A DNA stretch of 7,539 nucleotides from positions 1-7,539 of the forward strand of contig PKXR01000101.1 of the NCBI GenBank assembly GCA_003133485.1. Reading direction: 5' to 3'. Below, piece after piece: positions 1 through 6,115 of the stretch. Origin of the DNA: Candidatus Dormiibacterota bacterium. GTDB lineage: Bacteria > Chloroflexota > Dormibacteria > UBA8260 > Bog-877. The translations under genes were made by a program, and so were the position numbers. Numbering within the stretch: the stretch's first letter is position 1; each line of letters starts with the position of its first letter. The notes beneath the pieces were generated by a model that ran no database searches, had not been told where the DNA came from, and saw only the letters and a list, made by a program, of their open reading frames with translations.

Positions 1-1155
1 TTTCACCACGTTTGGTCTTCAAATCCTGCCATCGGCGGGCGCTACAGCGCCCTTTCCGACTTCGGAATGGTTCCGGCCGCGACCATGGGCATCGATGTTG
101 ACCAGCTGCTGGCGGGGGCCGTCTCGATGTCGGAGGCCTGCTTCCCCGAGGGTACCGAGGCCTTTGAGCGCAACCCCGGGGCCCAGTTGGGCGCGGTCCT
201 GGGTGGATGCGCCTCGGTGGGTCGCGACAAGGTGACCATCCTGGCTCACCCGGCCCTCGCCGAGCTGCCTACTTGGATCGAGCAGTTGCTGGCGGAGTCA
301 ACTGGCAAGCTGGGCAAAGGGCTGGTCCCCGTGGTCGGCGAGCCGCTTGGCGAGCCGCGCGAATACGGGGGCGATCGCCTGTTCATCTACCTCGAGCTGG
401 AGGGCGACGGGGTTGACCCCGCGACGGAGAGTTGGCTCGCCGAGATTGGCCGGTCCGGCCATCCCGTGGTGCGGGTCCCGACCGCCCATCTCCTTGACTT
501 GGGTGCCGAGTTCTACCGCTGGGAGGTGGCGACCGCGCTGGCCGGCGCTCTGATCGGCATTGATCCCTTCGACCAGCCCAACGTGCAGGAGAGCAAGGAC
601 AATACGGCCCGACTCCTGGAGAGCTGGGAGAAGGACGGCCGGCTGCCTGAGCCCGCCATCGACCTGATCGATGGCTCGGTCCGGGTGGCGGGCGCCCCGG
701 GCGCCGCCAGCCTGGAGCAGGCGCTGCTGGGATGGCTCGAGGGGCTAGGCCCGCCCTGGTACCTCGGGGTGATGGCCTACCTGCCGATGCGGCCGGATCA
801 TCCGGCGGACGCCGCTCTGATCGCGAGGCTGCGGGCGGGCCTGCTGCGGGCAACCGGGTGCGCTACGACATTCGGCTACGGTCCCCGGTTCCTCCACTCC
901 ACTGGCCAGCTTCATAAGGGAGGCCCGGAGACCGCCGCGTTCCTCCAGATCACTGGGGTGCACCACACCGACCTGGCGATCCCGGAGCGTCCGTACACCT
1001 TTGGGATCCTGCAGCAGGCCCAGGCACTGGGCGATTACCAGGCCCTCACCGAACGCGGCCGGAGAGTCCTGAGAGTCCGGTGTGAGCACGTTGATCGCGG
1101 CCTGGAGCAGCTGACCCAGGTGGTCGAGCGCCTGCTGGCGCCAGTCGCCAACTGA
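1..1155 (+). CDS. pgi: Glucose-6-phosphate isomerase, C-terminal part (possibly the isomerase half of a transaldolase/isomerase fusion); 5' end outside the window
   Basis: The enzyme interconverts glucose 6-phosphate and fructose 6-phosphate in the cytoplasm, linking glycolysis to the pentose phosphate pathway. The frame is open from the first base, and 384 codons are visible before TGA at 1153-1155. The first residues already match the isomerase family (GGRYSALSDFG then PAATMGIDV), so the start lies upstream and the internal ATG at 67 is not the true start. Further on come FYRWEVATALAGALIG, DPFDQPNVQESK and HSTGQLHKGGP (visible residues 299-309). From family knowledge, the last two motifs are typical of the isomerase domain found in bifunctional transaldolase/phosphoglucose isomerase proteins. 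Whether a transaldolase domain precedes it cannot be seen here. The next gene, pgl, starts 7 bp downstream, so the two are probably cotranscribed. Isomerase identity is firm; the fusion is inferred. Confidence 0.9.
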   Translation, partial: FHHVWSSNPAIGGRYSALSDFGMVPAATMGIDVDQLLAGAVSMSEACFPEGTEAFERNPGAQLGAVLGGCASVGRDKVTILAHPALAELPTWIEQLLAESTGKLGKGLVPVVGEPLGEPREYGGDRLFIYLELEGDGVDPATESWLAEIGRSGHPVVRVPTAHLLDLGAEFYRWEVATALAGALIGIDPFDQPNVQESKDNTARLLESWEKDGRLPEPAIDLIDGSVRVAGAPGAASLEQALLGWLEGLGPPWYLGVMAYLPMRPDHPADAALIARLRAGLLRATGCATTFGYGPRFLHSTGQLHKGGPETAAFLQITGVHHTDLAIPERPYTFGILQQAQALGDYQALTERGRRVLRVRCEHVDRGLEQLTQVVERLLAPVAN

Positions 1156-1162
1156 AGTCGGA

Positions 1163-1918
1163 GTGAGCGCGAGCGAGGGGTTGTCCGAGCCCCACATCCG
1201 GGTCCTCCCGGACCCGGAGTCCCTGGCCCGCCACGCCGCTCGGGCGCTGGCTCAGGAGATCCGCGACGCGATTTCCGCCCGGGGTGAGTGTGTGGCCGCC
1301 CTACCTGGCGGGGCGACCCCGCAGGAGGCGCTGGAGCTGCTGGCCGGCGAGGGTCAGGTGGACTGGGCGCGGACCGTGGTGCTGCCGGGCGACGAGCGGA
1401 TGGTGCCGGTATCGGATCCGCAGTCCAACGAGGGAATGCTCCGGCGGGCCTTGTTCGACCGGATCCAGGGAGACCGCCCGATGGTCCTCGGTTGGGGCAT
1501 CGAACCGGGCCTCGGTCCGGAGATGGTCAGTCAGCGCTTCGAGGCGAGGCTGATCGGGGTGGTCCCCTACGTGGAAGGTCGTCCCCAGCTGGACATCCTG
1601 GCGCTGGGAATGGGTGTGGACGGCCACACCGCGTCGCTGTTCCCCGGTCGGGCCTATCCCAAGGAGGCGGTGGTTCTGGCCACCAACCATCCGGACGGCC
1701 AAATCCGGCTCAGTTTGGGCCCACTGGTGCTGCGCTGGGCGCGGCGCACTCACTTTCTGGTGGATGGCGCGGCGAAGGCCGAGACCCTCGCCCAGGTCGT
1801 CAAGGGGCCATACGATCCGGTCCGGTGGCCGGCCCAGCTGGTGGCCCGCAACGCGCCTGGCTGCGAGATCTGGTGTGACGCCGCCGCCGCCTCACGGCTG
1901 AGCGAGGGGGCGAGGTGA
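1163..1918 (+). CDS. pgl: 6-phosphogluconolactonase
   Basis: It hydrolyses 6-phosphoglucono-delta-lactone to 6-phosphogluconate, the second step of the oxidative pentose phosphate pathway. The 251-residue product has the usual family length and all the main blocks: LPGGATPQEALELL (47-60), the GDERMVP segment followed by SNEGMLRRALF (76-98), LALGMGVDGHTASLFPG (146-162, holding the D-G-H signature), and a C-terminal block with FLVDGAAKAETL then a WPAQL segment. It starts at GTG 1163, the furthest upstream start in frame, with a GGAG partly overlapping the start region. An in-frame TTG at 1181, directly after GAGGGG, is an alternative that would remove six poorly conserved residues. Its end overlaps the rpe start by 4 bp (GTGA), which suggests translational coupling. 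Neighbours on both sides belong to the same pathway. Confidence 0.95.
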   Translation: MSASEGLSEPHIRVLPDPESLARHAARALAQEIRDAISARGECVAALPGGATPQEALELLAGEGQVDWARTVVLPGDERMVPVSDPQSNEGMLRRALFDRIQGDRPMVLGWGIEPGLGPEMVSQRFEARLIGVVPYVEGRPQLDILALGMGVDGHTASLFPGRAYPKEAVVLATNHPDGQIRLSLGPLVLRWARRTHFLVDGAAKAETLAQVVKGPYDPVRWPAQLVARNAPGCEIWCDAAAASRLSEGAR

Positions 1919-2601
1919 GCCTGTTGGCTCCGTCGATCCTGGCCGCGGACCTAGCCCACCTCAGCAATGAGGTGGTCGCCTGCGAAGAGGCCGGGGCCGA
2001 CCGTATCCATATCGACATCATGGACAACCACTTCGTGCCCAACTTGACCATGGGGCCGGACATCGTGGCCGCTTGCCGGCGGTCCACCTCGCTCTACCTG
2101 GAAGCCCACTTGATGGTCGAGCGCCCGGAGGGGATGATCCCGCGCTTCAGTGCGGCTGGGGCGAACCTGATCACGGTCCACTTCGAGGCCTGTCGGGAAC
2201 TGCATCGGACCGTGGAGCTGATCCGCTTCGAGGGAGCCAGCCCCGGCGTGGGGATCAATCCGGCAACCCCGGTCGACGTCCTGGTAGATATCCTGCCGGA
2301 GATCAGCCTGGCGCTGGTGATGACGGTCGAGCCCGGATTCGGGGGCCAGCCGTTCTTGACCTCAACCCTCGACAAGGTCAGGCGCTTGCGGCGCCTGCTG
2401 GAGGAACGGCAACTGAGCTGCGATATCGAGGTGGACGGCGGGGTGGGTCCGGATACCGCCCCTGCCTGCCTGGAGGCGGGAGCCACCGTGCTGGTTGCCG
2501 GCACCTCCGTCTTCAAAGCCCCGGGGGGTACCAGGGTGGGGGTGCGATGTCTGCTCGAGCTAATGGGTCGGGGTCAGCTGTCGGGGCTCGCTGGGGCTTG
2601 A
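1915..2601 (+). CDS. rpe: Ribulose-phosphate 3-epimerase
   Basis: It interconverts ribulose 5-phosphate and xylulose 5-phosphate in the pentose phosphate pathway, and also in the Calvin cycle where that exists. The 228-residue protein is a standard-length TIM barrel. Visible motifs are LAPSILAADLAHL (4-16), HIDIMDNHFVPNLTMGP (32-48), EAHLMVERP (63-71), GVGINPATP (111-119), MTVEPGFGGQPF (136-147) and EVDGGVGPDTA (172-182). From the known family, metal ligands and acid/base residues map to His32, Asp34, His65 and Asp174, all present. One small oddity is Asn38 where the family usually has Gly (MDG). It starts at GTG 1915, overlapping the pgl stop, with a GAGGGGGCGAG Shine-Dalgarno-like stretch just upstream. 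Its 3' end overlaps the next gene. Confidence 0.95.
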   Translation: MSLLAPSILAADLAHLSNEVVACEEAGADRIHIDIMDNHFVPNLTMGPDIVAACRRSTSLYLEAHLMVERPEGMIPRFSAAGANLITVHFEACRELHRTVELIRFEGASPGVGINPATPVDVLVDILPEISLALVMTVEPGFGGQPFLTSTLDKVRRLRRLLEERQLSCDIEVDGGVGPDTAPACLEAGATVLVAGTSVFKAPGGTRVGVRCLLELMGRGQLSGLAGA

Positions 2602-3290
2602 CCGAATCCGAACAACCGGCCTTGCTAACGACCGGCACCGTGCTGCCCGCCCCGGAGCATGCCCAGCTGCCCGTGGAGGCGCTTCAGGCCTTCATCGAGT
2701 TAGACCGCAAGTGCGGCGTCTTCATCTTCCCCCAGCTGAAGCAGCTCGGGGCCATCCAGGCGGTGGAGGATCTGGTGGCCGCGGCGGCGGGACTCGCCGA
2801 AAGGGCCACGGCAGGGGCCTACGCCGAACTGTCGGACGGTTATCGGGAGCTGCTCGGCAGAGCGCAGTTGGCCCTCCGCGAGGCGCGTACCACGGAGGTT
2901 CAATCCGAGAGCGAGCATCGCGACCAGCGGCAGAGCGAAGCCCGGCTGGCGTCCACCTTGCTGAGTGCCAGGTCCAGGTTGCCGGCGGCACGGATGGCCC
3001 GGCTGCAGCGACAGCTAGCGGAGATGGCGGAGGGGGAGGGCGGCGATCCGGTGGCGGCGGTGGAGGCGGAGGTCGCCGAATGGGATCGGCTCAGTCAGGT
3101 GCGCCAGTCAAGGGAAGCCGAGCGGCTTGCCGACCGAGCCCACCTGGCGGTCAGGCCCCGCCAGCAGGAAACCGCGCGCAGCCGTAAGGCTCTGCGCGAC
3201 CAGGCGAAAGTCGTGGAACTCGCCCGGGCGTTCAGCCTGTCGGACCCAGATCTCCAGCCGGAGGCAAGCCCGGCGGCGGACGATCAGTGA
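2547..3290 (+). CDS. Uncharacterised Glu/Arg/Ala-rich, probably coiled-coil protein
   Basis: I do not recognise a family. From ATG 2547 the product has 247 residues and shows no signal peptide, membrane span or metal-binding cysteine pattern; there is one Cys, at residue 56. A short, somewhat hydrophobic segment with charged flanks (about 47-85, containing DRKCGVFIFPQLKQLG) precedes a long, highly charged alpha-helical stretch (about 85-230) rich in Arg, Glu, Gln and Ala, which looks like coiled coil. A proline- and aspartate-containing tail ends the protein. The start is uncertain. ATG 2547 lies inside rpe after a G-rich stretch. TTG 2598 would overlap the rpe stop as TTGA, like the GTGA junction upstream, and removes a low-complexity N-terminus (residues 1-17). 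GTG 2640 is a third option. It appears to be the last gene of the sugar-phosphate run. Its end overlaps the opposing gene by 7 bp, with no terminator-like hairpin between them. A structural or regulatory role is possible but is a guess. Confidence 0.7.
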   Translation: MSARANGSGSAVGARWGLTESEQPALLTTGTVLPAPEHAQLPVEALQAFIELDRKCGVFIFPQLKQLGAIQAVEDLVAAAAGLAERATAGAYAELSDGYRELLGRAQLALREARTTEVQSESEHRDQRQSEARLASTLLSARSRLPAARMARLQRQLAEMAEGEGGDPVAAVEAEVAEWDRLSQVRQSREAERLADRAHLAVRPRQQETARSRKALRDQAKVVELARAFSLSDPDLQPEASPAADDQ

Positions 3291-3691
3291 CGGGCGGTCT
3301 CTAGCTCCAGCGCTTCGCCTTCCTCAGCTTCGATGCTCACCCAGTCGGGCTGCCCCAGGAGGCGGCTCACCTCGACCATGATCCGTCCCTGGGCGTCGAA
3401 AACGGCGTCCTGAACCCGGTCGATACTGGGTCGGCTGGTGGAGACGACCTGGGCCAGATCCGGGTCCTCCTGAGCGACCTCAGTCTGCCGCAAGCGCTCG
3501 GTGATTTGGGGCGGAACCACCCGACGCTCCCTGATCCGAGCGTCCTCTAGGTCCGCCAGGACGCGGTCCAAATGCTCTAAGTGGGACCGGTAGCGGCGCA
3601 GGATGCGGGTCCGCGAGAACCCGTCGTGTTGCCGACGAAGGATTTCACGACGGGTGGTGCGGAACCGATTGTCTCTGTCTGGAGTCATCAT
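3284..3691 (-). CDS. Small, highly charged protein of unknown function
   Basis: This 135-residue protein is not one I can assign to a family. The N-terminal 35 residues are strongly basic (many Arg, for example RTTRREILRR). The middle is charged and probably helical (about 36-75, LEHLDRVLADLEDARIRERR). The C-terminal part (about 86-135) includes DAQGRIMVEVSRLLGQPDW and an acidic tail. There is no signal peptide or membrane segment, so it is probably cytoplasmic. ATG 3691 is the furthest upstream start; a second ATG follows immediately. AAGGA lies about 11 bases before the first ATG, a long spacing for a ribosome site. A well-formed promoter on this strand about 160 bp upstream supports its being expressed. 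It converges on the coiled-coil gene and overlaps it by 7 bp. No other plausible gene occupies this interval. Confidence 0.65.
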   Translation of the reverse strand: MMTPDRDNRFRTTRREILRRQHDGFSRTRILRRYRSHLEHLDRVLADLEDARIRERRVVPPQITERLRQTEVAQEDPDLAQVVSTSRPSIDRVQDAVFDAQGRIMVEVSRLLGQPDWVSIEAEEGEALELETARH

Positions 3692-3709
3692 TTGGGGGTA
3701 TTTCCTTGG

Positions 3710-3753
3710 AGCGCAAGGCTCGATGCTGGTCGGCGTCGAAGGCCCCTTGCGCT
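3710..3753 (-). repeat. 9-bp inverted repeat in the predicted leader of the small gene
   Basis: AGCGCAAGG (3710-3718) and CCTTGCGCT (3745-3753) are perfect inverted copies separated by 26 bases. In the minus-strand transcript they could form a stem just upstream of the AAGGA and the start codon of the small gene. Smaller pairings (TCGA with TCGA) are possible inside the loop. There is no T run, so it is not a simple terminator; a leader structure affecting translation is possible. Confidence 0.4.
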
Positions 3754-3849
3754 GGGACTCTCGATCTTTCCAACGACGACGGACGCAACCTGGTTACCCG
3801 GTGCTCCCCGCCACCTGGCAGCGCAGCAATCACCAGCGACGCTTTTTGG

Positions 3850-3878
3850 AGTATACGCCAAAATCGGCGACTTTTCAA
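3850..3878 (-). promoter_or_regulatory. Sigma70-type promoter for the small minus-strand gene
   Basis: Read on the minus strand, TTGAAA (3878-3873) is followed by exactly 17 bases and then TATACT (3855-3850). Each hexamer matches the housekeeping consensus at five of six positions, and the spacing is optimal. Transcription would start near 3843, giving a leader of about 150 bases before ATG 3691. In such GC-rich DNA this match is unlikely to be chance, but it is a sequence-only prediction. Confidence 0.6.
3856..3869. repeat. Short inverted repeat in the promoter spacer (possible operator)
   Basis: CGCC and GGCG arms flank six bases (AAAATC on the + strand). The repeat lies entirely between the -35 and -10 boxes of the minus-strand promoter, a position where a bound repressor would block polymerase. 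The arms are only 4 bp long and could be chance. Confidence 0.3.
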
Positions 3879-3892
3879 TGGGAAATTGCCGA
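3864..3892. repeat. Spaced dyad TCGGCGA / TTGCCGA around the -35 box (possible operator)
   Basis: TCGGCGA (3864-3870) and TTGCCGA (3886-3892) are inverted copies matching at six of seven positions, separated by 15 bases. Their centres are 22 bp apart, about two helical turns, and they flank the -35 hexamer of the minus-strand promoter. This geometry suits a dimeric regulator, but no regulator gene is in view. Confidence 0.3.
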
Positions 3893-3987
3893 GAATGCGG
3901 CACGCTCCCGGAGTTCATTTAGCCGTCTAAAACGTCGCGTTGGTCGACTGGTGCCTGAGTCTGGGGGCGCGACCTCAGCGCACCTCC

Positions 3988-3993
3988 TAAACT
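3988..3993 (+). promoter_or_regulatory. -10-like element (TAAACT) directly before the pdhA start; possible leaderless promoter
   Basis: TAAACT fits the TANNNT pattern and ends six bases before the pdhA ATG at 4000, so transcription would begin at or next to the start codon. There is no recognisable -35 box 17 bases upstream and no Shine-Dalgarno sequence in between. Instead the stretch CACCTCCT (3981-3988) is the anti-Shine-Dalgarno sense. Leaderless messages with this architecture are known from actinobacteria and Deinococcus. Confidence 0.35.
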
Positions 3994-3999
3994 TACCCC

Positions 4000-5130
4000 A
4001 TGGCTGCCACCTCGGGGACGCGGCGCGCCCGCCCCAAGCGGATCGCCAGCCGACCTGTGGGGGCGGAGTTGCCCCTGGGGCTGACCCCCGCTCAGTGTCG
4101 GCACATGTACCGGCAGATGGTGCTGATCCGGCGCTTCGAGGACCACGCGGCCGAGGCCTATGCCCAGGCCAAAATTGGCGGATTTCTCCATCTATACATC
4201 GGGGAAGAGGCGGTTGCGGTGGGGGCCCTCAATGCCGGCCGGGAGGACGACCACGTGCTCGGCCACTACCGGGACCATGGGTACGCGTTGGCCCGCGGCT
4301 GCGACCCCAAGCTCTGCATGGCGGAGCTTTTCGGCCGCGAGGACGGCCTCTGTCACGGTCGGGGCGGCTCCATGCACCTGGCCGATGCCTCGCGCAATTT
4401 CTGGGGCGGCTACGCCATCGTCGGCTCGCACATCCCCATCGGAGCAGGCATGGCCTACGCTATGCAGTATCAGCAGCGCGACCAGATCGTGCTGGACTTT
4501 TTCGGCGACGGCGCCACTGGCAATGGGATCTTCCATGAGGGACTCAACATGGCCGCCCTCTGGAACCTGCCCATCATCTTCATCTGCGAGAACAATCTCT
4601 ATGGGATGGGCGCGACCTTAGCCGAAGAGTCTCCTGTCAACGAGATGAAGATCAAGGCCGAGGGCTACACCATGCCGGCAGTGCAGTGCGATGGCATGGA
4701 CATTCTCTCCGTCTACTCGGCTATCCAGCAGGCGGCGGAACACTGTCGCAGCGGCAAGGGGCCCTTCTTCGTGGAGGCGCTCACCTATCGCTTCCGGGGA
4801 CATTCGATGGCCGACCCCGAACTCTACCGGGACAAGGCTGAGGTCCAGCGCTGGCGCACCCAGGACCCGATTCTCCGGTTCGGCGAGTTCTGCGTGAAGC
4901 ATCGGATCTGTAGCCCGAAGGAGCTGGCCCAGATCAACGAGGAGGTGGAGCAGCAAATGCTGGACGCGGTCGCCTTCGCCGACCAGTCGCCCTGGCCTGA
5001 TCCGGCCGAGGTTGGTCGCGGGATCTACGCCAAGCCGATCGATCCCGAGGCCGCGGTCAGTTCCTCGGTCGCAGACGTCCAGCTCGTCGACCTCGAGCCC
5101 CTGCCCCATGTCAAGAAGGCAGGGCGCTGA
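4000..5130 (+). CDS. pdhA: Pyruvate dehydrogenase E1 component, alpha subunit
   Basis: With the beta subunit it forms the thiamine-diphosphate-dependent heterotetramer that decarboxylates pyruvate and passes the acetyl group to lipoyl-E2. The 376-residue length is normal for the family. Motifs include MYRQMVLIRRFEDHA (36-50), GFLHLYIGEEAVAVG (61-75), HYRDHGYALARG (89-100), HGRGGSMHLAD (119-129), and the thiamine-diphosphate/metal motif starting GDGATGNG (169-176) and ending ENN (197-199). The loop YRFRGHSMADPELYR (263-277) has the conserved His268 and Ser269. ATG 4000 is the furthest upstream start in frame; the first 25 residues are basic, poorly conserved and dispensable for family alignment, with GTG 4057 as a later option. 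No Shine-Dalgarno sequence precedes ATG 4000. It is the first gene of an E1a-E1b-E2 operon and its stop lies 1 bp before pdhB. Other 2-oxoacid substrates (acetoin, branched-chain acids) cannot be excluded from sequence reading alone. Confidence 0.93.
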   Translation: MAATSGTRRARPKRIASRPVGAELPLGLTPAQCRHMYRQMVLIRRFEDHAAEAYAQAKIGGFLHLYIGEEAVAVGALNAGREDDHVLGHYRDHGYALARGCDPKLCMAELFGREDGLCHGRGGSMHLADASRNFWGGYAIVGSHIPIGAGMAYAMQYQQRDQIVLDFFGDGATGNGIFHEGLNMAALWNLPIIFICENNLYGMGATLAEESPVNEMKIKAEGYTMPAVQCDGMDILSVYSAIQQAAEHCRSGKGPFFVEALTYRFRGHSMADPELYRDKAEVQRWRTQDPILRFGEFCVKHRICSPKELAQINEEVEQQMLDAVAFADQSPWPDPAEVGRGIYAKPIDPEAAVSSSVADVQLVDLEPLPHVKKAGR

Positions 5131-5131
5131 G

Positions 5132-6115
5132 ATGGCGATGGTCAGCTACCGGGAGGCGGTGCGGAGTGCTCTTCGGGACGAGATGCTGCGTGACGAGCGG
5201 GTGATCCTGATGGGAGAGAGCATCACCGGGTACGGCGGGTCCTACGCGGTGACCAAAGGGCTGATCGACGAATTCGGGTCCAAGCGGGTGATGGAAACTC
5301 CCATCGCCGAGGCGGGCATTGTGGGTTTCGCCGTCGGGGCGGCCATGGGTGGACTGCTGCCGGTGGCGGAGCTGATGACCGTCAACTTCGCCCTCTTGGC
5401 GCTGGACCAGATCGTCAACAGCGCCGCCAAGTTCCACTACATGTTCGGGGGTCAGTGGTCGGTACCCCTGGTGGTGAGGACCGTCTCCGGCTTCGGCCAG
5501 CTTGGCCCCACCCACTCGCAGACCTTCGAGGGTTGGTTCGCCTCGTTGCCAGGCCTCAAGGTGGTGATGCCTGCCACCCCGGCCGACGCGCGGGGGCTGC
5601 TGCTGGCTTCGATCCGGGATCCGGATCCGGTCATTTTCATCGAGCACAGCCTGCTGTACAGCACCAAGGGGGAAGTCCCCGAACTGGCTCCGGACGAAGA
5701 GGATGAGATCCCTATCGGCCGCGCCAAGGTGGTGCGCCAGGGCCACGACGTGACCGTGGTTGGTTACTCCCGGATGCTCCTCCAAGCGCTCCAGGCGGCC
5801 GAGGTCCTGGAGCGCGACGACGGGATCTCCTGCGAGGTGATCGACCTGCGCACTCTCAGACCAGTCGACTACCCGACAGTGGTGAACTCGGTCCGGCGCA
5901 CCCACCAGGTCGTGGTCTGCGGCGAGGACTGGCGTACTGGCGGATTCGGCGCTGACCTCCTCAGCGAGATTCAGGATCGCTGCTTCGACGACCTCGACGG
6001 GCCTATCCAACGGGTGGCGATGCGCGACATCCCCATGGCTTACTCACGGCAGTTGGAAAAGGTGCTGGTGCCGACCAGCGATCAGGTGGTGGAAGCCGTC
6101 CGGCGGCTCAACTGA
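5132..6115 (+). CDS. pdhB: Pyruvate dehydrogenase E1 component, beta subunit
   Basis: This is the partner of E1 alpha; it supplies the glutamate that activates thiamine diphosphate and contributes to the E2-docking surface. The 327-residue product has the typical length. Visible motifs are MGESITGYGGSYAVTKGL (27-44), ETPIAEAGIVGFAVGAAMGG (55-74, catalytic Glu at 60), THSQTFEGWFASLPGLKVV (127-145), PATPADARGLL (147-157), GRAKVVRQGHDVTVVGYS (196-213) and RDIPMAYSRQLEK (298-310). The start is set at ATG 5132, one base after the pdhA stop, with AAGGCAGGG upstream. ATG 5138 and ATG 5108 are in frame, but the first loses the family-like N-terminus only slightly and the second overlaps pdhA. The stop shares one base with the E2 start (TGATG), indicating coupled translation. 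Confidence 0.94.
   Translation: MAMVSYREAVRSALRDEMLRDERVILMGESITGYGGSYAVTKGLIDEFGSKRVMETPIAEAGIVGFAVGAAMGGLLPVAELMTVNFALLALDQIVNSAAKFHYMFGGQWSVPLVVRTVSGFGQLGPTHSQTFEGWFASLPGLKVVMPATPADARGLLLASIRDPDPVIFIEHSLLYSTKGEVPELAPDEEDEIPIGRAKVVRQGHDVTVVGYSRMLLQALQAAEVLERDDGISCEVIDLRTLRPVDYPTVVNSVRRTHQVVVCGEDWRTGGFGADLLSEIQDRCFDDLDGPIQRVAMRDIPMAYSRQLEKVLVPTSDQVVEAVRRLN

Larger units (their letters stand above)
3692..3999. other. Divergent intergenic region between the small minus-strand gene and pdhA
   Basis: This is the only stretch of the window longer than 300 bases without a credible gene. It has more A+T runs than its surroundings, especially about 3840-3890 and 3915-3935. It should hold the control elements of both flanking genes. 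I see a strong minus-strand promoter, inverted repeats around and below it, and a -10-like element immediately before pdhA; these are listed separately. Open frames crossing the region in several phases lack conserved motifs and continue into pdhA or the small gene out of frame, so I treat them as chance. Confidence 0.75.

Noticed and set aside
383..853. 156-residue minus-strand frame opposite the isomerase gene
   Set aside because: Its Pro/Arg/Ser-rich composition is typical of antisense translation of GC-rich DNA, and the + strand gene is certain.
3040..3075. GGCGG/GGAGG-rich stretch that looks like a short tandem repeat
   Set aside because: It is an irregular purine-rich run encoding Ala/Val/Glu in the helical region of the coiled-coil gene; no exact repeat unit is maintained.
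3284..3290. Bidirectional terminator between the convergent genes
   Set aside because: The stops overlap and there is no stem followed by a T run on either strand nearby, so I do not call a terminator.
3645..3878. Possible upstream open frame in the leader of the small minus-strand gene
   Set aside because: It has no ribosome site or motif, begins upstream of the predicted transcript start, and overlaps the real start out of frame; regulation by such a frame cannot be supported from sequence.
3903..3931. Candidate + strand promoter for pdhA ending in TCTAAA
   Set aside because: The hexamer 17 bases upstream (CGCTCC) does not resemble a -35 box, so this is weaker than the TAAACT element next to the ATG.
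3603..4538. 311-residue + strand frame crossing the intergenic region into pdhA
   Set aside because: It overlaps pdhA out of frame for more than 500 bases, has a Gly/Arg/Pro-rich shadow composition, and also runs opposite the small minus-strand gene and its promoter.
5615..5630. Repeated GATCCG units resembling a short direct repeat
   Set aside because: It is a few bases of Asp-Pro codons (RDPDP) within pdhB, with no wider pattern.
5111..6010. 299-residue open frame on the minus strand opposite pdhB
   Set aside because: It lies entirely antisense to a gene with full family motifs. Long antisense frames are expected in high-GC coding DNA, and the translation shows no recognisable domain.
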